Source of the DNA: an uncultured bacterium
Lineage (GTDB): Bacteria; Actinomycetota; Coriobacteriia; Coriobacteriales; Coriobacteriaceae
Direction: 5' to 3'
DNA length: 64,000 bases
Assembly: GCA_905215385.1 (NCBI GenBank)
Contig: CAJMPY010000006.1
Location: forward strand, 33,529 to 97,528
The position numbers were made by a program, and so were the translations under genes. The notes below the pieces were generated by a model, which was not told where the DNA came from, ran no database searches, and worked only from the letters and a program-made list of their open reading frames with translations. Shown here one piece after another: positions 1-8,634 of the stretch (its first letter is position 1; the number at the start of each line of letters is the position of its first letter).

Positions 1-704
1 TTGCAGACCTCGGCGCGGTTAGTCGATTCGGTCATGTCCGGCATGAAGCGCGCATCCCTGCCCTCGGTGAACTCCGCCGAGATGGGCATGTCGGCAGGCT
101 CGACGTAGCGCCTGTAGATCACGTTGCCCATCCGGTCGGTCGCCGGCGAGCGGAACCTGGCCGCCTTGAGGAGCAGGTCCACCGCGTCCAGCTTGTTCTT
201 AGCGTCGTTGTCCCTGCCCACGCCGAAAACCAAGGTGCTGCCCAGAAGGAGGCTGCTGGGGTCGGCGTAGACGGTGAGGCCGACCGATTCGGCTATCTTG
301 ACGGCCTCATCAACCAGATTGCTGCCCGCAACGATCACGTACGGCCCGTCGAAGTCGTCGTCTTTGAGCCGCTTCAGGAGGCCGTAGGCGTTGATCTGGC
401 CCTCGCGGTAGGCGCCGTCGATGTCCACCGAGTCCACCTGCGGCATGAATGTTCCGAGGCACTCGCGCCTCTTACTGCCGTCCGTGAAGGTGGCGTTGAG
501 GTACACACGCAGAAAGTCGTTGCCAACGTCGAACTTGTCGGCGAAGTCCAGGGATGCAGTCTCATAGAGCGCCGTGTTCGCATTGCGCTCGATGGAGCCG
601 CCGTTCTCGATGTCGCGCACGAAGTCGAGCTCGAGCCCCGTCTCACGTGATACGCGCACGAAGTCGTAGGAGGCGTCGAACGGCCTTATCCAGCTATCAG
701 CCAT
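1..704 (-). CDS. Phage tail/baseplate protein, partial (C-terminus beyond left edge)
   Basis: An open minus-strand frame starts at 704 (MADSWIRPFDASYDFVRV) and runs off the left edge, giving about 234 visible residues. Its ATG overlaps the stop of the fibronectin-domain tail gene (ATGGCTGA), so the two are translationally coupled. Lying just downstream of tape measure and tail-tip genes, it most likely encodes a baseplate hub or distal-tail component. The sequence shows mixed beta-rich structure but no motif I recognise. Function rests on position; the reading frame itself is well supported by codon use. Confidence 0.75.
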   Translation of the reverse strand, partial: MADSWIRPFDASYDFVRVSRETGLELDFVRDIENGGSIERNANTALYETASLDFADKFDVGNDFLRVYLNATFTDGSKRRECLGTFMPQVDSVDIDGAYREGQINAYGLLKRLKDDDFDGPYVIVAGSNLVDEAVKIAESVGLTVYADPSSLLLGSTLVFGVGRDNDAKNKLDAVDLLLKAARFRSPATDRMGNVIYRRYVEPADMPISAEFTEGRDARFMPDMTESTNRAEVC

Positions 705-2883
705 TGGCGGGCTCCTCCCACGTCTCCCACGTCGGGTCGCACGAAGCCACCCACGCGCCGTCGGAACGCTTCACGCTACAGCTGAGGCGGGCGCGGAACC
801 GCTCGCCGTAGAGATCGCGCACCCAGAAGCGCCCCGCCATGTTCATGACCTCGAGGAATGACTTGTAGTCCTTCTCGTCGAGCAGCAGGAAGTCCATGCT
901 GTCCTTGACGTCCCGTTCGTTGATGCCGTACGAGACGGGCAGCCCTTCCCCGCCGTCGGCGAAGTGCAGCATCTTGTATCCGTGCGTCACCTTACGGCTC
1001 GAGCCCTTCTTGAGATAGCGCCCGAGCCACGACCTCTCAGCGCCGGCTCCCCAGTTGAGAGCCACCGCGCGGCTCGCCACGGTCGTTTTGACCCTCGTCG
1101 CCGCGCTCACGCCCGTCGCCGCGTACGCGACGGCAACGTACTCGAACTCGCTGTTGAGCGGCGGCAGCGGATCGCTCGCGCCCTCGCCCGCCGCAAGGTG
1201 CGAGCCGAGCTGCAGGGTCGAGCCGTCTGGCAGGACGCGCGACACGGTGAAATGGGACGTCTCGGGCGTGTCATCGCTGTCGGCCCTGCCGGGGAATACC
1301 GACAGCTGGCATCCCAGCCTCTCGTCGACGAAAACGTTGAGCGACGGCTTGGCCGGTGGCGCCCAGTCGGTCTGGAAAACTCTCGAGGCGGCGACCGACA
1401 GCGACGAGCCGGCTGTGACCGTGAGCACGACCCTGTAGACCGTGTGGTTGACGAAGGCGTGCTGCGCATAGCCCAGGCGGAAGGAACGCGCGTCCTTGTC
1501 CAGCATCCCGCTCCACAGGATGTTGCCCCTGATGTCGCGCAAAGACAGGTGCTGTCGGCTGACGCCCGTCTCGTCGGCCACCTTCCACGTGAAGGTATGC
1601 GGCACCGCACGCAAGGTCGCCCCGTCCGCAGCCGGGTCGGTGAAGAATGCCTGAGGCGCGTCCGCCACGGTATAGGCCGCCGCGCTCGACCATGCGCCCC
1701 AGTCCTCGTCGAGTCCCTTGGTGCGCACGCGCACGGTATAGGGGCCCTTGGTGCCGGTCGGCAGCTTCAGGCTCGCGCCCGGGCCATCGACCGTCGTGGT
1801 GGTGGGACCCGTCGGCGTCGTGATCTGCACCTCAGCCGAGGCCTGCGCCGAGCCGTCCGGATGGTTGGGCACCCATTCGAGCGTCGCAGTCGAACCCGTG
1901 GCGTAAGCCGCCCTGACGCCCCTGATGGACGGTGCGAGCGGCGGGCATATGGTCGTGACCTCGTTTGACTCGGTCCACGGTCCCTTGAGGCCGCTCTTGA
2001 CCGCGCGGGCGCGGTAGCGCACCGTACCCGCCGGTGCCTCCTCGTCCTCCCAAGAGGCGTTCACGTCCGCATCGACCCACGTCTTTCCACCGTCGGTCGT
2101 GAGCTGGAACTCCCAGCTGTCGACGAAGGCCGGCGCGTCGTGCTCCTTGAGCACGACCTTCGCCGCCTCCGCCTTGACCGCCTCGAGCATGCCGAGCGCC
2201 GTCGGCGTGGTGTAGATCGCCGGCGCGCTCACGCCGTAGTCCGACGTGCCGCCGGGGCCCGTCGCCTTGGCTGAGAAGATGTACATGCAGCCCGGCTCGA
2301 GGCCGTTGTAGGTGTGGCTCGTGGTGTCCCAACTGACGGTGCCGACGTCGGTGAACTTCCCCGGGCCGTTCTTCACCACGCCGACGGTCACGGTCGACCA
2401 GGGGAAGTCGCCGTTCATGCCCGTGTAGTCGACGTCCCAGCTGACCTTCGCGCTGGTGTCGCTCAGGCGCTCCGCCCTGATGTTCTTCGGCGTGTGCGGC
2501 GTGTGGTAGGCACGGCACGGGACCGTGACGGTGTTGGAGGCGTTAGATGTTCCGTTGCCGAAGCCGCCCGTGACGTTAATCTGGCCCGTGAAGGTGTGGT
2601 TGTAGGCGTCGCCGTTTCCGCGCGCGAGCTCGACGTCGCGCGACGTGCACTGCACCCACACCCAGCCGGAGTTGTTCGTCGAGTAGACCGAGCCGTTCCA
2701 CGAGCCGCCCGCCGACGAGCTGCCGTTTGCGTAGCAGTCGATGGCGTAGCGCGTGCCGTAGCCGTGCGTGACGCGGTAGGTCACGGTGGTGTCCGTGCGC
2801 CCGACCTCAGCAACGTCCACGTACGCGCACCAGCAGTACTTTCTATAGCCACTGCCACCTTGAACCCAGTTTCCCTGCGCCAT
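697..2883 (-). CDS. Phage tail protein with fibronectin type III-like domains
   Basis: 728 residues. The N-terminal ~120 residues are rich in Gly, Tyr and Trp. From about residue 130 several fibronectin type III-like repeats follow, seen as Pro-x-x-P linkers, W-D/W-x-P strands and Y-x-V-R-V-R-T-like G strands. Such domains are common in tail-tip and fibre proteins of siphophages, where they are thought to aid weak binding to cell-surface polymers. The gene starts 1 bp downstream of the tape-measure stop and overlaps the next tail gene. No enzymatic motif was seen. The tail-tip role is inferred from position and domain type. Confidence 0.8.
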   Translation of the reverse strand: MAQGNWVQGGSGYRKYCWCAYVDVAEVGRTDTTVTYRVTHGYGTRYAIDCYANGSSSAGGSWNGSVYSTNNSGWVWVQCTSRDVELARGNGDAYNHTFTGQINVTGGFGNGTSNASNTVTVPCRAYHTPHTPKNIRAERLSDTSAKVSWDVDYTGMNGDFPWSTVTVGVVKNGPGKFTDVGTVSWDTTSHTYNGLEPGCMYIFSAKATGPGGTSDYGVSAPAIYTTPTALGMLEAVKAEAAKVVLKEHDAPAFVDSWEFQLTTDGGKTWVDADVNASWEDEEAPAGTVRYRARAVKSGLKGPWTESNEVTTICPPLAPSIRGVRAAYATGSTATLEWVPNHPDGSAQASAEVQITTPTGPTTTTVDGPGASLKLPTGTKGPYTVRVRTKGLDEDWGAWSSAAAYTVADAPQAFFTDPAADGATLRAVPHTFTWKVADETGVSRQHLSLRDIRGNILWSGMLDKDARSFRLGYAQHAFVNHTVYRVVLTVTAGSSLSVAASRVFQTDWAPPAKPSLNVFVDERLGCQLSVFPGRADSDDTPETSHFTVSRVLPDGSTLQLGSHLAAGEGASDPLPPLNSEFEYVAVAYAATGVSAATRVKTTVASRAVALNWGAGAERSWLGRYLKKGSSRKVTHGYKMLHFADGGEGLPVSYGINERDVKDSMDFLLLDEKDYKSFLEVMNMAGRFWVRDLYGERFRARLSCSVKRSDGAWVASCDPTWETWEEPANG

Positions 2884-2884
2884 G

Positions 2885-5308
2885 CTACGCGACCCCCATC
2901 GCCATGCTCTGCTCCACCGCCGCGACGAAGACCCTGAACGCGGACGCCACGCGCCCGTCGACGCCCAGCAGGTCGCCGTCGAGGTAGAGGTTGTAAACGT
3001 TTCCGCCGCCCGCGATGCCCGCGGCGCCGTTGGCGGTCGCCCCGTATGCTCCGCCGCCGGTAACGCTCACGCCGAACACGGCGGCCTTCTCGACGTTGCG
3101 CACCGCCGACCTCATGGACTTCACCGGCTCGTCCGCCGTGTCGTCGATGCCGAGGGCCGCGCCCTGCATCACGTAGCCGAACATCTTGCGGAACACGCGC
3201 GACGGCGAGTGGATACCCAGCAGGTTCTTGGCCGCGTCGATGGCGCCGCCGACCACGCCGGTAATCTTGCTCACGACCACGCCTGCCGCGCCGCTGATTC
3301 CGTTTGCGATGCCCTGCACGATCTGCGAGCCGATGGAGGCCACGCGGCCCGGGATGGAGGACAGGGCGCCCATGATGGAACTGCCGATACTCGAGGCCGC
3401 CGAGGTCACGAAGCCGACCGCGCCGCGGATGGCGGAGCCCAGGCTGCTGATTCCGTTGCGGCCGATGCTCGCCAGGGTGGACGGCAGGTTCTGGATTGCG
3501 CCGCGGATAGCGGACACGATGTTGGCGCCGCACGTGCTGACGAAGCCGGCCATGCCGGTGATGCCGTTGCCCAGGAACGTGATGGCGTTCCTGCCTAGGC
3601 TCAGCCAGTCGAGCTCCGACCACGCCGATACGAAGGCCGAGAAGATGGCCGGGATATTGGCGATGAGCGTCGGTATCGCCTGTACGATACCGAGCGCCAG
3701 CGTCACGATTGCCTGGATGCCGGCACCGAGCAGCGTCGGCGCGTTGTCGTTGATCGCGCTGGCGAGGTTCTGCACGATGACCGGGGCCTGCTCGATGAGC
3801 GTCGGCAGGCTGTCGGCGATACCCTGCGCCAAGCCGACGATGAGGTTCGCCGCGCCCTCTGCCAGAACGCCCGCGTTCTCGGCTATGGACTCGGAGAGGC
3901 CGGTGAGAATCTGCAGGCCGCTCTCCGTGATGGAGGGCAGGTTCTCGGACAGGTAGCCGCCGAGCGATGTCATGAGCGACGCCGCCGTCTCGGAGAGGAA
4001 CGACAGCCCCATCTCGATTCCCTCGGCGAGTCTGGGAACGACCTCGCCGCCCACGTCGGCGAAGCCCTCGGCGATGCCGGGCAGCGATGAGGTGATGTTC
4101 TCCTGCAGCGTGGACAGGTCGCCCTCGAGCAGCGTCAGGCCGTAGACCATGGCGAGGTGCAGCGACTCGAGCGGGTTGTCGCCAGCCGACCAGATCTCGC
4201 CAAGGCCCTTGAAGCGCTCGCCGATCTCGTCCACGCCGTCTGACACGGCGGAGAGGATGTCGCCCATGGGCCCGGGCACGGCCTCAGCCGCGCTGTCGAG
4301 CGCCTGCGTGAAGATGTCGACGAACGCCTGGCCGAGCACGGGACCGACCGACGTGACAAGGCTCGGTAGCTGCGACAGCGCCGTGCCGACGATGGTCGCG
4401 ACGCGCGGGACGACGTTCGAGGCCGCTGTCTCGACCGACTGTAACAGCTCCTCGGTGAGCTTGCCCATGTCGGCGTCGTCCTTGCCGAGCTCCGTCACCC
4501 AGTTCTCCCAGGCGGCCTTCGCCATGTTGCAGGAGCCCTCGATGGTCGTCGCGGCCTCGCGCGAGGTCGTGCCGGCGATCTGCATCTGCTCCTGCATCGT
4601 GTGGATGGCCAACACGACGTTATCGAAGGACAGGCTCGACTCGTCCACGGCGGAGTTGACGGCGTGCGCGTCCTTGATGAGGCGCTGCATCTCCTCCTTG
4701 GTGCCGCCGTAACCCAACTTGAGGTTGTCCAACATGGTGTAATTTTGTTTCGCAAAGCCCTGGTACGCGTTCTGGAGGTCCTCCATCGCCGTGCCGAAGG
4801 TGTTCGCGTTGTCGCTCATGTCGACCATTGCCGTGTTGGCGTACTTCGCGGCCTTTACCGTGTCGCCGCCCAGTGAGGAAACGAGCGAGGCCGAGAAACC
4901 TGTCACCTGCTCCATGTATTGGTTGGCGCTAATGCCGGCCGTCTTGTAGGCTGCGTCGGCGTTTGCGAGCACCGTGGTCTGCGCCTGCTCGAGCTGCTGC
5001 CACTTGCCGGAGCACTGCTCGACGGTCTGCCCCGTGAGCGCGGCGTACTCGTCGAGCGACTTGCCCATGTTGCCGAAAATCTTCTGGATGCCGCCGACGT
5101 TCTGCTCGTACGCGGCGTAGGCCTGCGTGCTCGCCACGCCGATGGCGGCGACGCCCGCCCCCACGGCGGCGACGCCCACGCCTACCGCCTTGGCAACGGT
5201 CGCGCCGGCCTTGCCGAGCGTGCCCACGACCTTCGAGGCCACGCCCTCGGCCTTGCCGCTGGCCTCGTCCTTGAGGCCGACCTTAATCATCAGGTCGAGA
5301 AGGTTCAC
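2885..5308 (-). CDS. Phage tail tape measure protein
   Basis: 807 residues, starting MNLLDLMIKVGLKDEASGKA. The N-terminus has the tape-measure pattern of a short beta strand followed by a helical Ala/Gly-rich segment. The middle contains long amphipathic helices and repeated Gly-Ile-Ala hydrophobic stretches (about residues 400-700), including many SLPTLI/AIPTLI-type repeats. Tape measure proteins set tail length and are ejected with the DNA. The gene lies directly after the frameshifted chaperone pair, the conserved siphophage order. At 807 residues it suggests a medium tail of roughly 120 nm by the usual 1.5 angstrom per residue rule. Confidence 0.92.
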   Translation of the reverse strand: MNLLDLMIKVGLKDEASGKAEGVASKVVGTLGKAGATVAKAVGVGVAAVGAGVAAIGVASTQAYAAYEQNVGGIQKIFGNMGKSLDEYAALTGQTVEQCSGKWQQLEQAQTTVLANADAAYKTAGISANQYMEQVTGFSASLVSSLGGDTVKAAKYANTAMVDMSDNANTFGTAMEDLQNAYQGFAKQNYTMLDNLKLGYGGTKEEMQRLIKDAHAVNSAVDESSLSFDNVVLAIHTMQEQMQIAGTTSREAATTIEGSCNMAKAAWENWVTELGKDDADMGKLTEELLQSVETAASNVVPRVATIVGTALSQLPSLVTSVGPVLGQAFVDIFTQALDSAAEAVPGPMGDILSAVSDGVDEIGERFKGLGEIWSAGDNPLESLHLAMVYGLTLLEGDLSTLQENITSSLPGIAEGFADVGGEVVPRLAEGIEMGLSFLSETAASLMTSLGGYLSENLPSITESGLQILTGLSESIAENAGVLAEGAANLIVGLAQGIADSLPTLIEQAPVIVQNLASAINDNAPTLLGAGIQAIVTLALGIVQAIPTLIANIPAIFSAFVSAWSELDWLSLGRNAITFLGNGITGMAGFVSTCGANIVSAIRGAIQNLPSTLASIGRNGISSLGSAIRGAVGFVTSAASSIGSSIMGALSSIPGRVASIGSQIVQGIANGISGAAGVVVSKITGVVGGAIDAAKNLLGIHSPSRVFRKMFGYVMQGAALGIDDTADEPVKSMRSAVRNVEKAAVFGVSVTGGGAYGATANGAAGIAGGGNVYNLYLDGDLLGVDGRVASAFRVFVAAVEQSMAMGVA

Positions 5309-5611
5309 CTAGACCACCTTCAATCCCATCCGCTCGATGATGTCTGCGGCGATCTCGTCGCCGCTGCGCGTGTCATCCGCCTCGGACCCATCGCCCGCAC
5401 CGCCGTTGACGATGCTCAGGAAGGGCTCCTTGAGCCACTTCCCCTGCGCCATGAGGCGCACCGACTCGCTCAGGTACACGCGGAACGCCTCCCGCTCGTC
5501 CCGCTCGCGCCACCGCGCGACCATGTACCTAGAGAAAGGGCGAGCACGCCGTGGCCCGACGTACTCGCCCAGACAGAGCCATATGTGAGATGGGTCCTCG
5601 GCGGCTATCCA
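5309..5611 (-). CDS. Tail assembly chaperone, -1 frameshift extension (GT-type C-terminal part)
   Basis: This frame is open from 5680 to 5309 but has no ribosome binding site or convincing start. It becomes meaningful when entered from the upstream chaperone frame by a -1 slip on T TTT TTT at 5611-5617. The extension then begins Trp-Ile-Ala-Ala-Glu-Asp and adds about 100 residues ending IIERMGLKVV, giving a fusion of about 240 residues. This is the layout of lambda gpG-gpGT and many siphophages: two overlapping chaperone frames just before the tape measure gene. The stop lies immediately before the tape-measure start at 5308. Confidence 0.85.
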   Translation of the reverse strand, partial: WIAAEDPSHIWLCLGEYVGPRRARPFSRYMVARWRERDEREAFRVYLSESVRLMAQGKWLKEPFLSIVNGGAGDGSEADDTRSGDEIAADIIERMGLKVV

Positions 5612-6030
5612 AAAAAAGGAGCCAGGACGTCCTTGATGCCGTCGATACCGTCGACGGCATCCTTGATGTCGTTCACCCACTTCTTGACGGTGAAGTCGGC
5701 CTTGTACTCCTCGAGCGTCTGGCCGTCGAGTGCGGCGAGCAGCTTGTAGCTGATCTCACCACCCTGGCGCAGCACGTCGGGCAGAAGACCCACTACCATG
5801 TCCACGGCGAGGCCGTTGACCTCGGCGGTGGCGGCTGCCTTTGCGGCCTCGGGGTCGCCCTTGGCCTTGGCGGTCGCCTTGGCCTTGGCCTTGGCGGAGT
5901 CGGAGCGGAACTTGGCGTAGGCGGCCTTGGCCTTCGCGCCGAGTTCGCCGTTCATGACGTCCTCCGCCACGTCCGCCAACAGGCACATGGCGTTCTGGAA
6001 CTCGTCGGCGTTAAGGTTCTCCAGCTTCAT
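5605..6030 (-). CDS. Tail assembly chaperone (G-type)
   Basis: 141 residues, beginning MKLENLNADEF and ending APFFG before TAG at 5605-5607. The protein is small, helical and Ala/Lys-rich (residues 40-70), as usual for tail chaperones that coat the tape measure during tube assembly. It lies between the tail-tube and tape-measure genes. A small fraction of ribosomes should slip at the run of seven T just before the stop to make the longer fusion form. No sequence motif beyond this is recognised; the assignment rests on size, position and the slippery site. Confidence 0.85.
   Translation of the reverse strand: MKLENLNADEFQNAMCLLADVAEDVMNGELGAKAKAAYAKFRSDSAKAKAKATAKAKGDPEAAKAAATAEVNGLAVDMVVGLLPDVLRQGGEISYKLLAALDGQTLEEYKADFTVKKWVNDIKDAVDGIDGIKDVLAPFFG
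5611..5617 (-). promoter_or_regulatory. Programmed -1 ribosomal frameshift site (T TTT TTT)
   Basis: On the minus strand the zero frame reads GCT CCT TTT TTT GGA TAG. The heptamer T TTT TTT fits the X XXY YYZ rule, and a -1 slip gives TTT TTT TGG ATA. This joins the chaperone to the downstream frame two codons before its stop. Two consecutive Phe codons allow tandem slippage of both tRNAs. Confidence 0.8.
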
Positions 6031-6032
6031 GG

Positions 6033-6602
6033 TTAGGCTCCAATCTCCTGTTTGATATACAGCTCGTAGGGCACGATCTCGGGGTTCTTGATTGAGTAGT
6101 GGCCCGTGAACTCGAACGCGAACTGGCCCTTGGCCTTGTTCTGCGTCGTGATCTGCAGGCCGCCCGTGTTGAGCGCGTTGATGAGGCGGATGGCGATATA
6201 GCCGTTGCCGTTCTCGCCCGAGTAGTCGCCGATGAGCCAGATATCGGCGAAGTCGGCCTCCGAGAGCGCGGAGCGCGGGACGATCTTCCCCTCGGTCTCG
6301 TCGGCTGCGGCTGCGAGCTTCTTGCCGAGCGCGGTGTTCAGCGTCACGAAGGTGCCGCTCAGCTTGGCCTCGATGCTGTCGATGCGCTTGAGCTCCATCG
6401 TGTTGGCGGGGCAGTTGTCGATGTCCTCGCCGTAGTCGATGAAGCTGGGCGTGGCGGCGAAGCTGGTTCCGCCGCTCGTCGCGCCCATCAGCTCGGACTC
6501 CGCGACCTCTGCGGTCTTGGGGTTGAAATTCGTGGCGAGTAGGCCCGCGTTGATGACGATCTCCTTGAACGTGTTCTCGGGGATGCGCGTGAACTTAGAC
6601 AT
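6033..6602 (-). CDS. Major tail (tube) protein
   Basis: 189 residues, start MSKFTRIPENTFKEIVINAG. The body is beta-rich and contains FDxxSG-type turns; the C-terminal FEFTGHYSIKNPEIVPYELYI strand is typical of siphophage tail-tube proteins, which stack as hexamers around the tape measure. The start is preceded on the minus strand by an AGGAGG-type site. The gene lies between the tail terminator (6611) and the chaperones, the conserved order. Clear by position, moderately clear by sequence. Confidence 0.85.
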   Translation of the reverse strand: MSKFTRIPENTFKEIVINAGLLATNFNPKTAEVAESELMGATSGGTSFAATPSFIDYGEDIDNCPANTMELKRIDSIEAKLSGTFVTLNTALGKKLAAAADETEGKIVPRSALSEADFADIWLIGDYSGENGNGYIAIRLINALNTGGLQITTQNKAKGQFAFEFTGHYSIKNPEIVPYELYIKQEIGA

Positions 6603-6610
6603 ATGACCTC

Positions 6611-6979
6611 CTAGTAGCTGGTCATGTACTCAATGGTCAGGTTGATGATTCGGCGCTTCACGGCGTTGTCCTCGTCGGCCATGGCGTTGCAGAACGGCTC
6701 GCCCTGCATCACCCACATGCCGCCGCCGTCGCACGGCAGCAACACGCCGGAGAGCCCCAGCGCCCGGGCGACCTCCTCGGCCTTGGCGTTGGGCGCGGCC
6801 TCGGACGAGGTCAGGTACCAGAGGTTCACCTCGGAGTTGCACTGCGTGCCGAATGCCGCGGTCGGCAGGTCGTAGGTGATGTAGGGCATCTTCGCCTTGC
6901 GCGGCACCGCCGAGTCGCGGTACACGGGAAGGCCGAAGCCCTCGAGCCACGCCTGCAGCGTCGCCGCTTTAGTCGCCAT
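6611..6979 (-). CDS. Tail terminator/completion protein (minor-capsid-3-like)
   Basis: 122 residues from the ATG at 6979 (MATKAATLQAWLEGFGLPVY). A longer frame to 7093 is only an upstream extension through the neighbouring gene. The pattern 'L-P-V-Y-R-D ... MPYITYDLP ... NLWYLTSSEA' resembles tail-terminator proteins that cap the tube at the neck. The start overlaps the end of the preceding head-closure gene by 11 bp, indicating coupling. Assigned mainly by order between head closure and tail tube. Confidence 0.72.
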   Translation of the reverse strand: MATKAATLQAWLEGFGLPVYRDSAVPRKAKMPYITYDLPTAAFGTQCNSEVNLWYLTSSEAAPNAKAEEVARALGLSGVLLPCDGGGMWVMQGEPFCNAMADEDNAVKRRIINLTIEYMTSY

Positions 6980-7322
6980 CCGGCACCTCCCACTCCTCCG
7001 CGCTGCACTGGCCGAAGCCAAACGACGCGCAGCGCGGCGCGGCCCCGTCGTCCGCGTTCGACGTGCAGCGGAATACCTGCCCGTCGAACGCACGCTGGAA
7101 GAGATCGCCGTATCGCAGCGGCTCGTCGGTGGTCACGGTGTAGACGTTCCTCACGCCGTCGTGCTCCGCGATGCGCGAGGCCGTCGAGCTGTCGCGCACG
7201 ATCGCCGCCGTGAAGCCGTCGCCTACGGCGAGGACGGTCTTGAATCCGCCCTCGCCGTCAGGCTCGGTCTTTGCGACGAGCCTCGCGCACGCTACCGCCA
7301 TGCGCTCGTACAGGCGGCTCAC
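6969..7322 (-). CDS. Head closure/stopper-like protein
   Basis: 117 residues if the GTG at 7322 is used; it overlaps the stop of the upstream connector gene as GTGA. The longer frame to 7469 is a shadow of that connector. A possible internal ATG lies at 7301. The sequence is beta-rich (VYTVTTDEPLRYGDLFQRAF) with a Cys-containing tail. In this position siphophages encode the head-completion stopper that joins connector and tail. No specific family motif is recognised. Confidence 0.65.
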   Translation of the reverse strand: MSRLYERMAVACARLVAKTEPDGEGGFKTVLAVGDGFTAAIVRDSSTASRIAEHDGVRNVYTVTTDEPLRYGDLFQRAFDGQVFRCTSNADDGAAPRCASFGFGQCSAEEWEVPDGD

Positions 7323-7735
7323 AGCTTTCTCCAAGGGTCGAGACGCGCCTTGAACTGCTGTCGCCACGTGATGGGCGAGCCGTCGCCGCCGACGCGCGTG
7401 TAGCTGTAGCCGCCGAAGCTCTCGGATGCGTACGGGCTGTCCAGCTCCTTGGCATGCTCGGTCTGCCACGCCGCGATCTCGTCAGCGAGGTCGACCACGG
7501 CGCGCGGGATGGCGAGCGCCCAGACGGTGCCGACGAACTCCTCGTCCGTGAGTTCGTTGTAGGGCCACGCGTGCAGCCCGTCGTTGAAGGTCGAACCCGT
7601 GATGCGGATGTACTGGCCCTCCTTGAGGCCGAGGGCCGCGGGCGGCACGAGGCGGCCGTCCTCGATACGGACGCGCCCCGTGCGCTTGTCGGCGACGAAC
7701 CAGTTGCGCAGCGACAGAAGCACCTGCTCGAGCAT
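7319..7735 (-). CDS. Head-tail connector (adaptor) protein
   Basis: 138 residues, start MLEQVLLSLRNWFVADKRTG. The mixed helical body ends with an ESFGGYSYTRVGGDGSPITW segment followed by a C-terminal F-x-x-x-L-x-x-W-R-K-L. This ending is common in Gram-positive phage adaptor proteins that bind beneath the portal. The gene lies directly after the coat gene and overlaps the stopper gene by 4 bp. Confidence 0.75.
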   Translation of the reverse strand: MLEQVLLSLRNWFVADKRTGRVRIEDGRLVPPAALGLKEGQYIRITGSTFNDGLHAWPYNELTDEEFVGTVWALAIPRAVVDLADEIAAWQTEHAKELDSPYASESFGGYSYTRVGGDGSPITWRQQFKARLDPWRKL

Positions 7736-7743
7736 CTCTGCGC

Positions 7744-8625
7744 CTATCGCTTGTCGGTGATGACGGCGGCGAGCTCGGGGCTGAGGGTCTTGACGCCGCA
7801 GAGCATGTCGATGGAGACGGTGTCGGTCTTGGTCTTCTGGTCGTAGCCCTGCACGACGCGCAGGCCGAAGCCGTCGTAGGAGGTGGAGAACGCCTTGGGG
7901 GCGCCGAGCGGCATCTCGAGCTGGCGGGTCACGAGCGCGAAGGCGTTCTTGTGGAACGCGATGGACGGCGTGTAGTTTGCCGTCTCCGCCGTGGTCTTCT
8001 GCACGTTCTGGTCGCAGTAGAAGTCGAGGCCGTACTTACGGCCAAGCGATGCCTCCTTGAGGGCGGTGCCGTTGTCGCCGACGGCGGACGCGTTGGTGAA
8101 CGCCTCGGTGTTGAGCAGGTCGGCCTCGGCCTGGGAGCCGTAGACGAAGCGGCGCTCCGTGGAGGGCGCCTTGGCGTCCACGAGGAACTTGCGGGCGGCG
8201 ATGATGTCCGCCACGGCGATGGCGCCCTTGGCGTGGTCGACGCGGTTCGTGACGTCCTTCTCGAGCGCGAGCAGGTAGCCGTCGATCTTGTCGGCGAAGG
8301 CCTGCATGGCGGGGACGAGGAACTGCGCGGAGAAGTCGACGATGCCCATCGTCAGCTCCTTGGACGTGACGGCGAACGTCACGTCGAGCAGCTTGTCCAT
8401 CTTGACGGGAACCTTGCTCTCCGTGGCGTCCTGCACCTCGACCTCGGTAGTGAACTCCTTGGCCTCGAAGGTGGCGGGCTTGCGGACGGTGATGGTGTCG
8501 CCCACGCCGGCGACGAACTCGGAGGAGTAGTCGCGGTGGACGAGGTTGGCCATGACGGCGTTGGTGCGCAGCACGTCCAGTGCCTCGTTGGCGATGATGT
8601 TGGGTGTAAGGATGGTGTTCGACAT
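7744..8625 (-). CDS. Major capsid (coat) protein, P22-coat-like
   Basis: 293 residues, start MSNTILTPNIIANEALDVLR. The N-terminal 'IANEALDVLRTNAVMANLVHRDYS' followed by 'GVGDTITVRKPATFEAKEF' matches coat proteins of the P22/phage-gp5-like branch of the HK97 fold. A scaffold gene precedes it, as expected because this branch uses a separate scaffold. It should be the most abundant virion protein. Start chosen at the first ATG with a strong upstream AGGGG-type site and no overlap. Confidence 0.88.
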   Translation of the reverse strand: MSNTILTPNIIANEALDVLRTNAVMANLVHRDYSSEFVAGVGDTITVRKPATFEAKEFTTEVEVQDATESKVPVKMDKLLDVTFAVTSKELTMGIVDFSAQFLVPAMQAFADKIDGYLLALEKDVTNRVDHAKGAIAVADIIAARKFLVDAKAPSTERRFVYGSQAEADLLNTEAFTNASAVGDNGTALKEASLGRKYGLDFYCDQNVQKTTAETANYTPSIAFHKNAFALVTRQLEMPLGAPKAFSTSYDGFGLRVVQGYDQKTKTDTVSIDMLCGVKTLSPELAAVITDKR

Positions 8626-8634
8626 AGAAACCCC

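Noticed and set aside
374..646. 90-residue minus-strand frame near the left edge
   Set aside because: Ser/Thr/Arg-rich composition typical of a shifted frame; the tail gene starting at 704 fills the same strand in another frame with normal codon use.
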